The position numbers and the translations under genes were made by a program. The notes below the pieces were generated by a model. That model saw only the letters and a list, made by a program, of their open reading frames with translations. It searched no databases and was not told the origin of the DNA. Positions 23,359 to 31,059 of a DNA stretch of 47,838 nucleotides are shown in pieces (positions within the stretch are counted from its first letter, which is position 1; each line of letters begins with the position of its first letter). The DNA is from Bacillota bacterium (GTDB lineage: Bacteria; Bacillota; Negativicutes; Sporomusales; Sporomusaceae): NCBI GenBank assembly GCA_023388195.1, contig JAEWGR010000035.1, positions 1 through 47,838 of the forward strand, given 5' to 3'.

Positions 23359-24825
23359 TTAATTGCACCCTTCCTGCAGCAAGGCAAAGCTGTCCTGCTG
23401 CAGCCACCAGTCGGTGTAGGGAAGCTTTACCCTTGCCGCCAGCTGCTTCGCCAGGCTGCGATTGGTTAAGGCATCAATAATCCGGTAGCCAAAGTCTACC
23501 AGCCCCTGATACCCGTATGCGGTATATTCATCATTGATCATAATGGAGGGAATGCCCAGCTTTGTCGCCCAGACCGTGGTGCCGCCATGGCGACCCACGT
23601 ATAAGTCAGGCTTGAGCCGGTTTAGCAGATTAATAACTTCAAAGTTCTGCTGATCGGCAACACTGATGGGGATATTGGCGCCGGAATCAGCCAAATATTT
23701 TACCGCAGCCGGGGTTATGCCGTTATCATGCTGCGGATCAAAATGCCAGGTCGAGCCCCAGAGGATTTCAAGCCCCAGCTCCTGCAGCGTCCGGATATAG
23801 TTTTGACCGAAGCTGGGGCCCATGCCAACCACCGCAGTAAACCCGGTTAGCTTTTCCCGTATTTGTGCCAGTTCGGGCGCAATCCGCTCTGCCTCTTGCT
23901 TGATATAAACCTCTACTTCCGCTTCTTTGCCGGTAACAGCGCCAAGGCCGCGCAGCCAGCTATTGATCCCGGCAATGCCATGAGGCTGGAGCGTCTGGAC
24001 ATACGGCACCCCATACTCTTGCTGCAATGCATTGCCGATATAACTGCCCAGGGTGCCGCAGATACTGATCGTCGCAGCCGCCTCGGAGATATGGGACAGT
24101 TGTTCAACTGAACTGTAGGGCAGCAGAAACACCGGCTCTAAGCCAAAACCCGCTAACATCGCGGTAATTTGTTTCCTGGCACTGCCATTGAAATTAACCA
24201 CATTTACCGTATTGTTCTTTCTAGCCGGTGGTTTGACAATCGTTGTCAGCACGGCATGGAATGCGGCATCAAAACCACTGGCCCATACCTTGGAGCGAAA
24301 GCCTTCACAATAGGCTGCTCCCATTGGGACCGGTATCTCTGCTTTTAACTCATCCAACACACTTTGGATATCCTCGCCAATGATGGCGGATACGCAGGAG
24401 GTCGTGACAAAAATAGCCTGGGGATTAAACCGCCGGTAGGCTTCCCGGATCGCATCCCGCAACTTTTGCACAGCGCCGAACACCGTATCTTCTTCTGCCA
24501 TATTGGTATTGATCAGATTAATATTGCGGTGTTCCCATCCCCGCAGGTGCTGTCCGAATTTATTTTGCGTGTTGCCTGCGACCGAATCGGCGGCGCAGCC
24601 GCTGGGACCATGATTGACAACCGCTGCACCAACGATTCTTGACAATTGCCCCTGGGCACAGCCTGAGCTGCAGGCACTGGCCTGACTGAAGCAGCGCTCC
24701 TTATTGCGCAGTGAGCCGCAGGCGGCCTGTGCGGCCAAATCCTGCAGCGTCCCCTGATAACCGGTAATTGACCCCAGCCTGTTCTCTCTTGTCGGCGCCT
24801 CAGAATTCTTTAGATTAATTGCCAT
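23359..24825 (-). CDS. Nitrogenase-like component 1, alpha (NifD/NifE-type) subunit
   Basis: 488 residues. Three P-cluster-type cysteines are aligned with NifD: C56 (SGCAQGQL), C77 (NHGPSGCAAD) and C144 (TTSCVSAIIGEDI). C256 (ATISICGTLGSYIG, then QEYGVPYVQ) aligns with the cofactor ligand Cys275 of NifD. The other cofactor ligand, His442, is replaced by Asn in IMINDEYTAYGYQG. Cys-kept/His-to-Asn is the pattern known for the NifE scaffold. There are extra Cys at 36, 45 and 52. It probably pairs with the K-like protein encoded upstream. No H protein, NifB or other assembly gene is in the window. It could be a reductase for a non-N2 substrate or a cofactor scaffold; I cannot decide which. Confidence 0.85.
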   Translation of the reverse strand: MAINLKNSEAPTRENRLGSITGYQGTLQDLAAQAACGSLRNKERCFSQASACSSGCAQGQLSRIVGAAVVNHGPSGCAADSVAGNTQNKFGQHLRGWEHRNINLINTNMAEEDTVFGAVQKLRDAIREAYRRFNPQAIFVTTSCVSAIIGEDIQSVLDELKAEIPVPMGAAYCEGFRSKVWASGFDAAFHAVLTTIVKPPARKNNTVNVVNFNGSARKQITAMLAGFGLEPVFLLPYSSVEQLSHISEAAATISICGTLGSYIGNALQQEYGVPYVQTLQPHGIAGINSWLRGLGAVTGKEAEVEVYIKQEAERIAPELAQIREKLTGFTAVVGMGPSFGQNYIRTLQELGLEILWGSTWHFDPQHDNGITPAAVKYLADSGANIPISVADQQNFEVINLLNRLKPDLYVGRHGGTTVWATKLGIPSIMINDEYTAYGYQGLVDFGYRIIDALTNRSLAKQLAARVKLPYTDWWLQQDSFALLQEGCN

Positions 24826-24916
24826 ACCCGGATTCCTCCTTATATATCCAGCAGCCAGCTTCTATCTAAATACCGGCTGCTTTGCCGCGTACTTCGCCGC
24901 GCCTCTTTATTTTTCA

Positions 24917-24970
24917 AACTAAAAAGGCAGAAAGAATTTCTTTCTGCCTTTAGTTTGTTAACTAATCAGC
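24917..24970 (-). promoter_or_regulatory. Two-hairpin motif with terminator between nitrogenase-like K and D genes (copy A)
   Basis: Minus strand GCTGATTAGT starts 4 bases after the K-like stop. TTAGT/ACTAA forms a small hairpin, then AAAGGCAGAAAG/CTTTCTGCCTTT forms the terminator with a T run. The ACTAAA segment can pair either with TTAGT or with the TTTAGT that follows the terminator, so alternative folds are possible. The spacer to the D-like start is about 90 bases. Confidence 0.7.
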
Positions 24971-24974
24971 CGAG

Positions 24975-26291
24975 CTATTGAAAATCGCTTAGCACCAGGG
25001 AATAGATGTCTTCTACCAGCCGCAACCCGCCCTCATAACCCACATAAGACCTGTTCAAGGCCAGTCTGTCGCTGACTGGCATGGATACGGACAGCTGGTA
25101 GCCGTTAAGCTCTTTGGCCAGTGCTTTGTCCCAGGCACTGCCCAGGATTAAAGGCCGCCCCCGGAATTTAATGGTACGAATATCCTGATGGGCCGCACCG
25201 CCATCATTGGTAAACACCACTTTGGCCGTAATACCATCATGCAAGTTTTCAAATTCTGCCGCAATTATACGCTGATATTCTTCTGCGGCCCCATCGGTGA
25301 TGTATTGTGTTTCCGGCAACAGCCCCATATCATTCACCAGAAATTTCGCAATACCCAAGGCGTAAAAGCTATCTGATATGGTAATAAACCGTCGGGGCAG
25401 CAGCCTGGTTTCCAGCAGTACATCGGCTGCGCGTTCGATAAAATAAAAATACCCGGCTTCCTGTCTGGCAATCACTTTCTCGATGCGCTTTGGCTCCACC
25501 CCGGCATAGCTCCCCACGGTCTGAAGAAACCTGGCAGTTTCTGTCGGGCCGATCGGCAATACGGGGTAATGCAGATAGGGCGTGCCAAACCGTTCCTCCA
25601 AGTGCCGGACATTCTTCAGTCCTACCCAGGGAGAGATTAAGAGATTGAATTGGGCCTGAGGTACTTTGGTAAGTGCTTGCAGGCCATTCCCGGGTCCAAA
25701 GATAATATTGGGCTTTAAACCTAATTCACTGATCAGCTTGCCAATTTCTTGTAAATTCCCCACCCAGAAGGCATCATGAAAAGGAACAACTGACCAAATA
25801 TTTACAAGACCGGGCTCTGCCTCAGGGGCAGGCTGTAAAAATTGATCAATGATCGCATCTATGATCAGTTCATGGCCAAAGAAATTCGTTCCCTTAAAAC
25901 CGCCAGTTTCAGCATATACCACAGGTTTTCCCTGTTCCTGAAAACGCCGGGCCACTTCCCCGACATCGTCACCGACAATATCGGCTGTACAGCCTGTGAC
26001 AATTACATATAAATCGGCGTCAATGACCTTCAGCGAATTCTCAACAATATTTCTTAATCGCTCGTCACCACCAAAAATAACCTCTTTCTCACCGATGTTG
26101 GTGCAGGGGACAGAATGGCCGCCGACATAACCGGAGCCCTGGCACCCATTCTGAAAACCCAGAGCCCCCCATAACTTTTGCCCGCAACCCGGCCCGGCAT
26201 GCAGGATGGGGACGGCCCTGTCGATAGCCAACACGGATTGCAAAGCCCCCAGAGAGCACACATGTCGTAATTGTTCGATAGATTGTGCCAT
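24975..26291 (-). CDS. Nitrogenase-like component 1, beta (NifK-type) subunit
   Basis: 438 residues, shorter than NifK (about 520). It starts MAQSIEQLRHVCSLGA after GAGGTGATAAA. All three P-cluster-type cysteines are present: C12 (HVCSLGAL), C36 (HAGPGCGQKLW) and C101 (VTGCTADIVGDDV). NifN scaffolds usually keep only the first, so this subunit is more NifK-like even though its partner has the NifE-like ligand change. Other typical stretches are EKEVIFGGDERL and FKGTNFFGHELII. With the D-like protein it would form a heterotetramer with a P-cluster. It lies downstream of acsC-acsD on the same strand, separated by two copies of the two-hairpin motif. Confidence 0.87.
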   Translation of the reverse strand: MAQSIEQLRHVCSLGALQSVLAIDRAVPILHAGPGCGQKLWGALGFQNGCQGSGYVGGHSVPCTNIGEKEVIFGGDERLRNIVENSLKVIDADLYVIVTGCTADIVGDDVGEVARRFQEQGKPVVYAETGGFKGTNFFGHELIIDAIIDQFLQPAPEAEPGLVNIWSVVPFHDAFWVGNLQEIGKLISELGLKPNIIFGPGNGLQALTKVPQAQFNLLISPWVGLKNVRHLEERFGTPYLHYPVLPIGPTETARFLQTVGSYAGVEPKRIEKVIARQEAGYFYFIERAADVLLETRLLPRRFITISDSFYALGIAKFLVNDMGLLPETQYITDGAAEEYQRIIAAEFENLHDGITAKVVFTNDGGAAHQDIRTIKFRGRPLILGSAWDKALAKELNGYQLSVSMPVSDRLALNRSYVGYEGGLRLVEDIYSLVLSDFQ

Positions 26292-26351
26292 TTTATCACC
26301 TCATAATATAATCTAGCTTGACTGCAACTTCAGACCCTCTTTGCTCTTTGT

Positions 26352-26423
26352 AAAAAAGAAAAGCCGGAAATATTTCATAGAATCAGGAAATATTCTCCAG
26401 CCTTTAGTTTTTCACTAATCAGC
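26352..26423 (-). promoter_or_regulatory. Two-hairpin motif with terminator in front of the K-like gene (copy B)
   Basis: Minus strand GCTGATTAGT-GAAAA-ACTAA forms the first hairpin. AAAGGCTGGAGAATATTTC pairs with GAAATATTTCCGGCTTT, followed by TCTTTTTT. It ends about 60 bases before the K-like start codon and would stop transcripts coming from acsD or from a promoter in the gap. Confidence 0.7.
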
Positions 26424-26454
26424 ATTCAGCTTATTGATGAATAGGTCGTGACAA

Positions 26455-26509
26455 ATTATAAAGGCTGCATCCCTGCGGGATACAGCCTCCAGTTTTACAA
26501 CCAGTCAGC
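26455..26509 (-). promoter_or_regulatory. Two-hairpin motif after acsD (copy C)
   Basis: Minus strand GCTGACTGGTTGTAAAACTGG (first hairpin CTGGTT/AACTGG with G-T pairs), then AGGCTGTATCCC-GCA-GGGATGCAGCCT and TTTATAATTT. It lies 109 bases after the acsD stop and 31 bases before copy B, so it could be the acsCD terminator. Confidence 0.65.
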
Positions 26510-26617
26510 GACTACACATTTATTTTGATATCATAATAACGCTTTAGGCAGCCATTGTCAATATAATCCATTACAATTTCTGTAATTCTACAGGGCGGAA
26601 GGCCGCTCTACAGCGCA

Positions 26618-27586
26618 TTATCCTTTTGTAGCCGACAGCTCAGCCATATTTTTTTTAAACAGGCGGATTGCCTCCGGATGCCGCATAATCATGATATTAG
26701 CACCAGCCTGAAGCAGGCTGGCAGCAGTCAGCGCCTCCCATAAAACAGCCCGTTTGGCCTGATTACCCCAATCGGGGAAGTCTTTTTCGTCGGCTATCGC
26801 CTCTTTGGCCCGCCAGGCTTCATGGCCGACATTGCAAACAACCGGCATCGCCAGGCGTTCATCACCGTTAAGGGCCTCCAGGCGGCCCCGTTCCATAATG
26901 GAGTATGTATATTCCAGCCCGTACCCGAGGGCACACGTGCCGGGGTCCAGCAGGATGTTTTCAGCCGCCAGTCCTAACTCAGTAATCAAAATCTGCAGTT
27001 GTTTACACAGATTAATGTCAACTGTGCCCAAGATCAGAACTTTATGATTATGCACCAGGGCGGCGGCGGCAACGGATTTATAGTTGTCATGCTTGGCAAC
27101 CCCTAATAACAGATTTTCACCGGCAGCGGCTTCAGCAATCACAGGCATAACCGCATTATCTTTCTCGTCAATACCGCAGCCGGTTACGATCAGGGGTACG
27201 CCCACGGCGGCCAGTACTGCTTTAACCACACAGGCAAGCTGCTCCGGGGTTTTATTCCCGAGTTCCGGGTCGGCGCCTTTAAGGCGCAGCAGAATGAGAT
27301 CGGCACCAAATTCCGCGGCTTTCCGGGCCCAGGCAGCAGGATTACCGCAAACGTCGGCATACACGGCCTGCAGCTCTGCATTCCAGTCAGGTGGCACAAT
27401 ATCCCAGATCTCCACCGCCACAACGGCTTGATGGGGCTGTTCCCCCTCAAACAGCAGGAAAGGCAGAGTAGCATCCCCGCCGACTGTTACGGTATGGGAA
27501 CGGGTTCCGCCCTGCTCTTTCGTTGCCCCCAGGGTTACGGCATGAATGCGGCCACGGTATTTTTCAGCTACAGACTCCAGCTTCAT
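26618..27586 (-). CDS. acsD: Corrinoid iron-sulfur protein small subunit (acetyl-CoA synthase delta)
   Basis: 322 residues starting MKLESVAEKYRGRIHAVTLGA. The ATG at 27586 is preceded by GGAAGGAG; an upstream in-frame TTG has no binding site. It is a TIM-barrel protein with family stretches GATKEQGGTRSHTVTVGGD, GVAKHDNYKSVAAAALVHNH and LLDPGTCALGYGLEYTYSIMER. With AcsC it forms the CFeSP heterodimer, which carries the methyl group from methyltetrahydrofolate to acetyl-CoA synthase. Neither acsB (synthase) nor acsE (methyltransferase) is nearby, unlike the usual acs operon. This may be a second CFeSP copy with another job. Confidence 0.92.
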   Translation of the reverse strand: MKLESVAEKYRGRIHAVTLGATKEQGGTRSHTVTVGGDATLPFLLFEGEQPHQAVVAVEIWDIVPPDWNAELQAVYADVCGNPAAWARKAAEFGADLILLRLKGADPELGNKTPEQLACVVKAVLAAVGVPLIVTGCGIDEKDNAVMPVIAEAAAGENLLLGVAKHDNYKSVAAAALVHNHKVLILGTVDINLCKQLQILITELGLAAENILLDPGTCALGYGLEYTYSIMERGRLEALNGDERLAMPVVCNVGHEAWRAKEAIADEKDFPDWGNQAKRAVLWEALTAASLLQAGANIMIMRHPEAIRLFKKNMAELSATKG

Positions 27587-27649
27587 GGTATAAGGACTCC
27601 TTCCATTATCGAAAATTGCGGTGACAGGCAATGGCAGTTCCAGCCGGGC

Positions 27650-29011
27650 CTAAGCACCGCCGCCCCTGGCCTTGTCCTGATAGTACGTTTTGGCGAAAGC
27701 CGGTATCCCAACGGCCTCCTGTGGTCCGACAATGACATGCCAGCCCGATTTTTCCTGCAGTTTACCGCTGATGATAGCAACATAGCCAGGAATAACCAGT
27801 GTCCGGTGACTGACTTTTTCCGCGATCCCGCATTGCTGGACGAATTCGGTTATGGTCCCGGCGTCAAACCGGCCTGATGCCCAGGCAGTCAGTACGGATG
27901 TGCCTTCAGTGTCAACAGCAATGATATAGCCGGGTATTTTACTGGCAATAACCTCGCCCTCCACTGCATAATAGGTAAGCGAGAAATTTGTACAGACATA
28001 TACCGGCGATTCAGGGGTGACAGCCCCAATTTCGTATAGTCTGGCCTCAACCGCAATCGGTTTTTGCGGATCGGTAAAGATGTTCATCCGGTTGGTCAGT
28101 AATGGCAGTATATACGGCTTCTCTGCCGTTTTCAGGACAACAATACTGGCATACTTGTCCACAAAGACCCCGGCCTGCAGGATTTCATCTGCCGGCTCTT
28201 CCGCCGTTGTAAAGGCAATGGTGGGAAAACCAAAAGGGCGGAATTTCTTTTTGAGGGCCAGGCGGCGGATCAGCGTCAGGGCCACTAAGGCCTGGGCGGG
28301 TTGCCGGACGCCGGGGTCAATAACAAGTTCCTGATATTCGCCGGCTACTTGCTCAACTAAAGCGGCAGTTGCTTCCAGATCATGGCCTTTAACGATCACC
28401 GGTACCGCATACTGCCTGGCTAACGCCACCACCTGCTGCCAGTTGCCGGCAGTGGCAGAGCCGATCAGCGGCTTGCGGCCGGCGACACCGGGTAAAGCGG
28501 CGGCAAGAGACTCGGCTTGTTCAGACAGTAATACCAGGTGGAGATCCTGAACCTGGGCAGCGATAAAGGCAACCACGGCTTTGAAGGTTTCCGGGTTTTG
28601 CGAGGAATTGGTAATGGCAACGGCATCAACACCGATACGCAGTCCCATTCGCTGCATCTGCAACGCATTGATTGCCCTGACATGCGCTGTAAGGGCATCA
28701 GCGGTCAGCGTATCCTCAACGCAAATGGCAATCGCGGTTTGATTGATAAAGGTTCTGTCATGGCGAAATAATACCGTTTCCCCGCCCAGTGTAATCGGCT
28801 TCAGACCGGAGCCAATAGTCACCGAGCGCATGGCGGGAGCAAACGCGGCCTCTAAAAACTGTTTGGCGGCAGTTGAGAGATGAGGGCACAATTCCAGTGA
28901 TGCCTTGCCATTAGACAATGCCATCGCAAAGGCCAGGCAGGTCGACATACCACAATCTTTACAGTTGGTCTTCGGTAATTGTTTGAAAATATCCAGTCCT
29001 GTTAAGGCCAT
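27650..29011 (-). CDS. acsC: Corrinoid iron-sulfur protein large subunit (acetyl-CoA synthase gamma)
   Basis: 453 residues; ATG after AAAGGAGAAAAGTG. The N-terminal 4Fe-4S motif C17-x2-C20-x4-C25-x16-C42 is exactly that of CFeSP. A TIM-barrel domain follows (about residues 90-320), then a C-terminal cobalamin-binding domain (TNFSLTYYAVEGEVIASKIPGYIIAVDTEG...). It carries the B12 cofactor whose Co(I) state accepts the methyl group. A clear promoter lies 90 bases upstream, so acsC starts the transcription unit with acsD. Confidence 0.94.
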   Translation of the reverse strand: MALTGLDIFKQLPKTNCKDCGMSTCLAFAMALSNGKASLELCPHLSTAAKQFLEAAFAPAMRSVTIGSGLKPITLGGETVLFRHDRTFINQTAIAICVEDTLTADALTAHVRAINALQMQRMGLRIGVDAVAITNSSQNPETFKAVVAFIAAQVQDLHLVLLSEQAESLAAALPGVAGRKPLIGSATAGNWQQVVALARQYAVPVIVKGHDLEATAALVEQVAGEYQELVIDPGVRQPAQALVALTLIRRLALKKKFRPFGFPTIAFTTAEEPADEILQAGVFVDKYASIVVLKTAEKPYILPLLTNRMNIFTDPQKPIAVEARLYEIGAVTPESPVYVCTNFSLTYYAVEGEVIASKIPGYIIAVDTEGTSVLTAWASGRFDAGTITEFVQQCGIAEKVSHRTLVIPGYVAIISGKLQEKSGWHVIVGPQEAVGIPAFAKTYYQDKARGGGA

Positions 29012-29102
29012 ATCACTTTTCTCCTTTGTTGAAGGGCTGCCGACGGCAGCATTGTTTTCAAATATACCCAGCGGTGGCCAGGCTATTCATTTTTCTAACC
29101 TA

Positions 29103-29132
29103 ATTGTAGAATTTTTGTTATATTTCAGTCAA
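29103..29132 (-). promoter_or_regulatory. acsC: acsC promoter
   Basis: Minus strand TTGACT (29127-29132), 18-bp spacer, TACAAT (29103-29108), about 90 bases before the acsC start. Upstream, the near-palindrome CTTGGACATGTCAAG (about 29178-29192) could be an operator. Confidence 0.7.
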
Positions 29133-29261
29133 CCCCCGGTTTCTATCCGCCTGCCCCTGTCAGCTACTTTAAGATAAAACTTGACATGTCCAAGCCTTCA
29201 GGACGACGGCAGAAGCCTCAGTCGTTCTTGCTGTATCAGAAACCGCTACTTTCTGATCATG

Positions 29262-29305
29262 AAAAAACTCCTGTCTTATTCCTACGAATTTGACAGGAGT
29301 TTTTT
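29262..29305. terminator. Terminator after the aminotransferase gene
   Basis: AAAAAACTCCTGTC pairs perfectly with GACAGGAGTTTTTT around a 16-nt loop, 9 bases after the aminotransferase stop. A second hairpin, ATCAGAAA/TTTCTGAT, follows at 29237-29259. Confidence 0.88.
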
Positions 29306-29313
29306 ATCTTACA

Positions 29314-30552
29314 CTATGCGCTTGCCGGCACCGAATCAATCGCCGCTTTTATCCTGGCAGCCATTCCCTTCATCTTCCTGGTGGGAATGGCACATACGGA
29401 CACCCGGATTCCTTTGGCCAGGGGAACAAGGTATATCTGCTCGGCCTGCAGGGCCTTACAGACAGCCTGCGGCTGACTGCAGGGGATGGTCAGAAAGAAA
29501 CCTGAGCGGTACGGCAGTATCGTCAGTTGAGCTGCCCGGGCCTCCTGGCTGAATATTTCCGCCCGGCCCCGGATAATCTGCAGGGCTGCAAGCCGCTCCT
29601 GATCACAATGCCTGACAAGCTCGGGGTCAGCATAAATCTCAGACAATATCCTGGAAGCCCCCCTGTTGACACTAGACCAACTGGCCCGGCCTGTGATCTG
29701 ATTGGTTTCAAAAAACTCCTCAGCCACCGCTTCACTCGGGGATACGCAAATCATGGCCCCTACACGCTGGCCGTACAGGGTGAAGCTTTTTGACATGCTA
29801 AAACAAATTACAGGCAGCACATTCTCGGGCAAACCGGCCAACAAGGGAAAAAACGCCCGGCTGGCCTGCTGGTCTTCTGTATAATCAAGATAGGCCACAT
29901 CAATCGCCAGAATGATGGACTTACCACTTGCTGCCAGTTTGCCGGCAATAGCCAGTACCGCTTCCCACTCGCTGAGAGTTAGGCTATAGCCGGTGGGATT
30001 ATGGGCAGGGGTATTCAGGATCACGATCAGCCGGTCCTGGCTGGCAAGCAGCTTGGAGATTTTTTGCTCCAGTTCGCCGAGATTGAACCGGTCACCGGCA
30101 AACAGGGAAAATGTCGCAAACTTTCTTTGGGCATCTTCCGTAATTGACCTATAAGGCCCCCAGCACCACTCGCTTGATAATACTGTATCCCCGGCGGAAG
30201 AATAGTTGGCTACGATATTATGCAAGGCACCGGTGCCACCGGGCGTGGCCACTGCTCGGATATGGCCGTCAGGGCGGTATTCCCTGAAGACATGGCTGAT
30301 AGCTGCCGCTAAGAAGTCCGGGGTCCCTTCTAACGGTGAGTAGGAAACGACCTCATGCATCGGCAGGTTCCGGTACACCGCTTCCACCGTGGGTAAACAA
30401 TAAATCGTTTCCGTCTCGTCCAGGAAAGTCCCCGGCGCGCCATTAACAACCTGTTCCCGGCCATATAGCCGGCCGGCGGCGTTGGCTTCAGCCACGACAG
30501 CAAATATTTTGTCCGGGGTGTATTTCCCCCATGTATGCGGTGCTGCCAGCAT
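29314..30552 (-). CDS. Pyridoxal-phosphate aminotransferase, class I/II, under glycine riboswitch
   Basis: 412 residues starting MLAAPHTWGKYTPDKIF. The ATG at 30552 has GGGAGGTTG upstream; in-frame codons further upstream run into the riboswitch terminator and are not translated. It is a fold-type I PLP enzyme: VILNTPAHNPTGY (Asn/Pro motif), the PLP lysine in CFSMSKSFTLYGQRVGAMI, and Arg in the C-terminal YRSGFF segment. The substrate is unknown. Control by a tandem glycine riboswitch suggests glycine is a substrate, product or sign of amino acid excess. It is a single-gene unit between riboswitch terminator and final terminator. Confidence 0.9.
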   Translation of the reverse strand: MLAAPHTWGKYTPDKIFAVVAEANAAGRLYGREQVVNGAPGTFLDETETIYCLPTVEAVYRNLPMHEVVSYSPLEGTPDFLAAAISHVFREYRPDGHIRAVATPGGTGALHNIVANYSSAGDTVLSSEWCWGPYRSITEDAQRKFATFSLFAGDRFNLGELEQKISKLLASQDRLIVILNTPAHNPTGYSLTLSEWEAVLAIAGKLAASGKSIILAIDVAYLDYTEDQQASRAFFPLLAGLPENVLPVICFSMSKSFTLYGQRVGAMICVSPSEAVAEEFFETNQITGRASWSSVNRGASRILSEIYADPELVRHCDQERLAALQIIRGRAEIFSQEARAAQLTILPYRSGFFLTIPCSQPQAVCKALQAEQIYLVPLAKGIRVSVCAIPTRKMKGMAARIKAAIDSVPASA

Positions 30553-30612
30553 TATAAACAACCTCCCACTAACATCAATTCTTTTGGTCGATACATACCG
30601 CAGAGTCTTTTC

Positions 30613-30653
30613 CACCAAAAAAAACAAGAGTCAAATCGATTCGATCTGACTCT
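30613..30653 (-). terminator. Expression-platform terminator of the glycine riboswitch
   Basis: Minus strand AGAGTCA pairs with TGACTCT around a partly self-complementary loop, followed by TG and eight Ts. It sits between the riboswitch and the aminotransferase start. Confidence 0.85.
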
Positions 30654-30730
30654 GGAAGGCAAATAAACAGCGGCGCTTTGTAATCAGCACCGGCAGCACA
30701 AATAAGACTACCTGTGCCATGTTTATCTCT

Positions 30731-30910
30731 GTCCTTTTGCCTGAGAGATTTATCAGCAAAAAATTGTTTTTTGCCGGGTTTCCCCTTCGGCGCCCTTTTA
30801 CAGGGTCTCTCCAGAGTCCCGTCCATGTGCGGTTCCACCCGGTAAACCAAGTGCCTGAAAGTATTACTCCTTCGGCGGGCTGTAACAGCCGCTCTCCCGC
30901 AAACTTCATC
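30731..30910 (-). promoter_or_regulatory. Tandem glycine riboswitch
   Basis: Two glycine aptamers are visible on the minus strand. Aptamer 1 has GGGAGAGCGGC, GCCGAAGGAG and TTCAGGCA. Aptamer 2 has TCTGGAGAGACCC, GCCGAAGGGG and the terminal CTCAGGCAAAAGGAC. A short linker joins them, as in the cooperative class. The downstream terminator implies transcriptional control. Glycine riboswitches usually control the glycine cleavage system or glycine transporters; here the only gene downstream is an aminotransferase. Confidence 0.94.
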
Positions 30911-30954
30911 CGGAAACAATATTTAATTCGGTTGTTAAGGGTATGTCTGAACCT

Positions 30955-30983
30955 ATTATAATGGATTTCCCGCCCAAGAACAA
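30955..30983 (-). promoter_or_regulatory. Promoter of the glycine-riboswitch transcript
   Basis: A perfect TATAAT (30955-30960) is preceded by TTGTTC (30978-30983) with a 17-bp spacer on the minus strand. The start point falls about 35 bases before aptamer 1. The gap 30984-31059 holds a TGCCTA/TAGGCA hairpin without a T tail. Confidence 0.7.
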
Positions 30984-31059
30984 GTCGCATTATAGGTAAT
31001 GCCTACATTTGCCGACTTAGGCAGAACTCCTCATAAATTGCTGCATTAGGCAAACGCTG

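Noticed and set aside
23359..26291. Calling the pair a genuine molybdenum nitrogenase
   Set aside because: The cofactor histidine is replaced by Asn, the K-like subunit is short, and no nifH, nifB or nifEN is present in the window.
9445..26509. ANTAR-type double hairpin as explanation of the four-copy motif
   Set aside because: ANTAR targets have two small hairpins with hexanucleotide loops (A at 1, G at 4). Here there is one small hairpin with 4-5 nt loops of other sequence, followed directly by the terminator.
30553..30627. Longer aminotransferase start reading MFFLVEKTLRYVS
   Set aside because: It would begin inside the T run of the riboswitch terminator and has no ribosome binding site, while the ATG at 30552 has GGGAGG.
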